Below are positions 61,849 through 64,000 of a stretch of 64,000 bases of DNA, one piece after another. The stretch is from Mesorhizobium koreense. GTDB taxonomy: Bacteria; Pseudomonadota; Alphaproteobacteria; Rhizobiales; Rhizobiaceae. The first letter of the stretch is position 1; each line of letters starts with the position of its first letter. Below the pieces are notes generated by a model. It had not been told where the DNA came from and did no database searches. It was given only the letters and a program-made list of their open reading frames with translations. Both the position numbers and the translations under genes were made by a program. The stretch covers positions 806,001 through 870,000 of the forward strand of contig NZ_CP134228.1 of the NCBI RefSeq assembly GCF_031656215.1, read 5' to 3'.

Positions 61849-61866
61849 CTGTCATCCAACTGTTAC
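61849..61866 (+). promoter_or_regulatory. Pho box upstream of pstS
   Basis: CTGTCATCCAACTGTTAC consists of two 7-bp half-sites, CTGTCAT and CTGTTAC, with a 4-bp spacer, the PhoB layout. A weaker half-site (GCGACATGAAA) precedes it at the same 11-bp pitch. It lies 66 nt before the pstS ATG and predicts induction under phosphate starvation. Confidence 0.82.
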
Positions 61867-61932
61867 ATGCGGCCGCTATGGGCACTCGCGGCGCAAAGAC
61901 GCCACGCGAATGTCCCAACAGGAGCAGGCTCC

Positions 61933-62985
61933 ATGATCACTCTCATCCGTTCGACCGCGCTGGCGGCTATGGCCGTCGCCCTGTCGATCACAACGGTTCC
62001 CGCCGATGCCGCCGACATCACCGGCGCAGGCGCCACCTTCCCCTATCCGATCTATGCGAAGTGGGCCGATGCCTACAAGCAGGAGACCGGAATCGGTCTC
62101 AACTACCAGTCGATCGGCTCGGGCGGCGGCATCAAGCAGATCAAGGCGAAGACCGTGATCTTCGGCGCCTCCGACGCGCCGCTCAAGGGCGAGGACCTCG
62201 ATTCGACCGGCCTTGCGCAATTCCCGATGGTGATGGGCGGCATCGTGCCGGTCGTCAATCTCGAAGGTATCAAGCCCGGCGACCTGGTGCTGGACGGCCC
62301 GACCCTTGCCGACATCTTCCTCGGCAAGATCGCCAACTGGAACGACGAGGCCATCCAGAAGCTCAATCCCGACGCCAAGCTGCCGGATCAGGCCATCGCC
62401 GTCATCCACCGCTCCGACGGTTCGGGCACGACCTTCAACTTCTCCTATTATCTGGCTGACGTGAATGCTGACTGGAAGGAAAAGGTCGGTGTCGCCACGG
62501 CGCTGGAATGGCCGGTCGGCCTCGGCGCCAAGGGCAATGAGGGTGTCGCCAACAACGTCGCCCAGACCAGCGGTGCCATCGGCTATGTCGAATATGCCTA
62601 CGCCAAGCAGAACAAGCTGACCTATGCCGACATGATCAACAAGGACGGCAACAAGGTCGAGCCGACTGCCGCCGCCTTCTCGGCCGCCGCAGCCAATGCC
62701 GACTGGTCTTCCCAGCCGGGCTACGGCGTCATCCTCGCCAACCAGCCGGGCGCGGAATCCTGGCCGATGACGGCCGCGACCTGGATCCTCGTCTACAAGA
62801 AGCCGGACAATCCGGACGCCACTGCCGACGCGCTGAAATTCTTCGCGTGGTCCTACGCCAAGGGCGACGACATGGCCGGAGCACTGGACTACGTGCCGAT
62901 GCCGGACAATGTGGTCAAGAGCGTCGAGGAGATGTGGTCCAAGGATATCGTCGGCTCCGCAGGCAAGCCACTCTACGCCGAGTGA
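61933..62985 (+). CDS. pstS: Phosphate ABC transporter periplasmic binding protein
   Basis: A 350-residue periplasmic protein. Signal peptide: [20 protein letters not shown] then TVPADAA, mature start [17 protein letters not shown]. Phosphate-binding blocks are [20 protein letters not shown] and [20 protein letters not shown] 61933 fits the signal peptide; the longer open frame upstream covers the Pho box. pstC follows after 73 nt. The window ends before pstA, pstB and phoU. Confidence 0.97.
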   Translation: MITLIRSTALAAMAVALSITTVPADAADITGAGATFPYPIYAKWADAYKQETGIGLNYQSIGSGGGIKQIKAKTVIFGASDAPLKGEDLDSTGLAQFPMVMGGIVPVVNLEGIKPGDLVLDGPTLADIFLGKIANWNDEAIQKLNPDAKLPDQAIAVIHRSDGSGTTFNFSYYLADVNADWKEKVGVATALEWPVGLGAKGNEGVANNVAQTSGAIGYVEYAYAKQNKLTYADMINKDGNKVEPTAAAFSAAAANADWSSQPGYGVILANQPGAESWPMTAATWILVYKKPDNPDATADALKFFAWSYAKGDDMAGALDYVPMPDNVVKSVEEMWSKDIVGSAGKPLYAE

Positions 62986-63058
62986 CGACGGAATTGTAAA
63001 AGGTCGAGGACGGGAAAGCACATCGTTGCCTTCCCGTCTTCTTCAGCACGAGGGCCGC

Positions 63059-64000
63059 ATGAGCATCACCGCAGAAACCGCGTATTCCTCGAGTTCGGCC
63101 GCGAACATCCGCGCGGCTGCTGTGCGGCGCTTCGCCTTCACCGATTCCCTGTTCCACATACTGACGCGCCTGTCCGCCGCCCTTGTCCTGGTGATCCTCG
63201 GCGGCGTCGCGGTCTCGCTGGTCGCCGGGGCATGGCCGGCGCTTTCAACTTTCGGCTGGTCCTTCCTGGTCACCGAATCCTGGAATCCGGTGACAGAGAA
63301 ATTCGGCGCGCTTGCACCGATCTACGGCACACTCGTCACCTCGCTTATCGCCATCGTGATCGCCGTGCCGATCGGTATCGGCATTGCGATGTTCCTCACG
63401 GAACTCTGCCCACGTTCGTTGCGGCGGCCGATCGGTATCGCGGTCGAACTTCTGGCAGGCATTCCCTCGATCATCTACGGCATATGGGGTCTGTTCGTCT
63501 TCGCGCCGTTCCTGCAGGTCCATCTGCAGCCTTTCGTCATCAAGCTGTTCCATGGCGTCCCGGGGCTCTCCAGCCTGTTTTCCGGTCCGCCCTATGGCAT
63601 CGGGCTGATGACATCGGGGCTGATCCTGGCGATCATGGTGCTGCCCTTCATCACGTCCATCACCAAGGACGTGTTCGACACCGTGCCGGCGGTGTTGAAG
63701 GAATCCGCCTACGGGATCGGCTGCACGACCTGGGAGGTGACGCGCCGGGTCGTCATTCCATACACACGCGTCGGCATCATGGGCGGCGTGATGCTGGGGC
63801 TCGGCCGCGCACTCGGAGAGACCATGGCGGTCACCTTCGTCATCGGCAACGCGCACCGCATCTCGGCTTCGCTGTTCGCGCCGGGCACCACCATCTCGGC
63901 CTCGATCGCCAATGAATTCACCGAGGCCGACGGCGAGCTCTACACATCCTCGTTGATCGCGCTCGGTCTCATCCTGTTTGTCATCACCTTCCTGATCCTC
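63059..64000 (+). CDS. pstC: Phosphate ABC transporter permease PstC (partial, runs off the window)
   Basis: The first 314 codons are present with no stop. After a short cytoplasmic tail there is a first helix (LSAALVLVILGGVAVSLVAG), then a periplasmic segment FGWSFLVTESWNP and the BPD-type permease region with IAVELLAGIPSIIYGIWGLF and the EAA-loop block ESAYGIGCTTWEVTRRVVIP. This is the normal PstC pattern; it pairs with PstA in the membrane. Confidence 0.95.
   Translation, partial: MSITAETAYSSSSAANIRAAAVRRFAFTDSLFHILTRLSAALVLVILGGVAVSLVAGAWPALSTFGWSFLVTESWNPVTEKFGALAPIYGTLVTSLIAIVIAVPIGIGIAMFLTELCPRSLRRPIGIAVELLAGIPSIIYGIWGLFVFAPFLQVHLQPFVIKLFHGVPGLSSLFSGPPYGIGLMTSGLILAIMVLPFITSITKDVFDTVPAVLKESAYGIGCTTWEVTRRVVIPYTRVGIMGGVMLGLGRALGETMAVTFVIGNAHRISASLFAPGTTISASIANEFTEADGELYTSSLIALGLILFVITFLIL

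Overview
The window looks like a chromosomal segment of an alphaproteobacterium of the order Rhizobiales, probably close to Mesorhizobium/Phyllobacteriaceae. This is inferred from GC-rich DNA, the gene order hemY - mitofilin - hemD - hemC divergent from tsaD - gpsA - YciI - EVE, Omp25/31-type outer membrane proteins, perfect CtrA-type sites (TTAA-N7-TTAAC), an alphaproteobacterial SOS box (GTTC-N7-GTTC) driving imuA-imuB-dnaE2, and rhizobial palindromic intergenic repeats. No phage genes, transposases, rRNA operons or CRISPR arrays were seen.

Layout. 1-7.4 kb: tetrapyrrole genes (hemY partial, mitofilin-like, hemD, hemC) divergent from tsaD, gpsA and three small housekeeping genes. 7.4-14.5 kb: a palindromic repeat, asd, a chromate-resistance pair (chrA with a rhodanese-ChrB fusion), DUF982, an acyltransferase, a small membrane protein and a cold-shock/DUF805 fusion. 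14.5-18.8 kb: leuB and leuD-ridA with a vapBC toxin-antitoxin module between them, then ltrA. 18.8-20.1 kb: a 1.3 kb non-coding stretch rich in inverted repeats. 20.1-23.2 kb: zinc-ribbon protein, FAD oxidoreductase, CitE-like lyase, DUF1737 and a zincin-like metallopeptidase. 23.3-29.4 kb: the SOS mutasome imuA-imuB-dnaE2; imuB carries an in-frame palindromic repeat. 29.6-43.5 kb: glmM, two OMP paralogues each with a CtrA site, serC (with a leader RNA) and serA, hicBA, a DMT exporter, purA, a Pro/Ala-rich membrane protein, rpoH, an RluD-like synthase and tRNA-Glu(CTC).

43.6-54.6 kb holds the least familiar content: ten tightly spaced minus-strand genes that look like one catabolic operon. 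It encodes an SDR lacking the canonical YxxxK lysine, two DapA-superfamily proteins (one DUF993), a complete TctCBA tripartite transporter, two TIM-barrel isomerases/epimerases, a muconate-cycloisomerase-type enolase-superfamily enzyme and a Gfo/Idh/MocA dehydrogenase. The substrate cannot be named from sequence; a sugar acid, keto-sugar or cyclitol-like acid is a reasonable inference.

54.8-64 kb: a LysR regulator with a YeiH-type transporter, a very large hybrid histidine kinase with seven PAS-like units and two receiver domains, and the start of a Pho-box-preceded pst phosphate operon (pstS, partial pstC).
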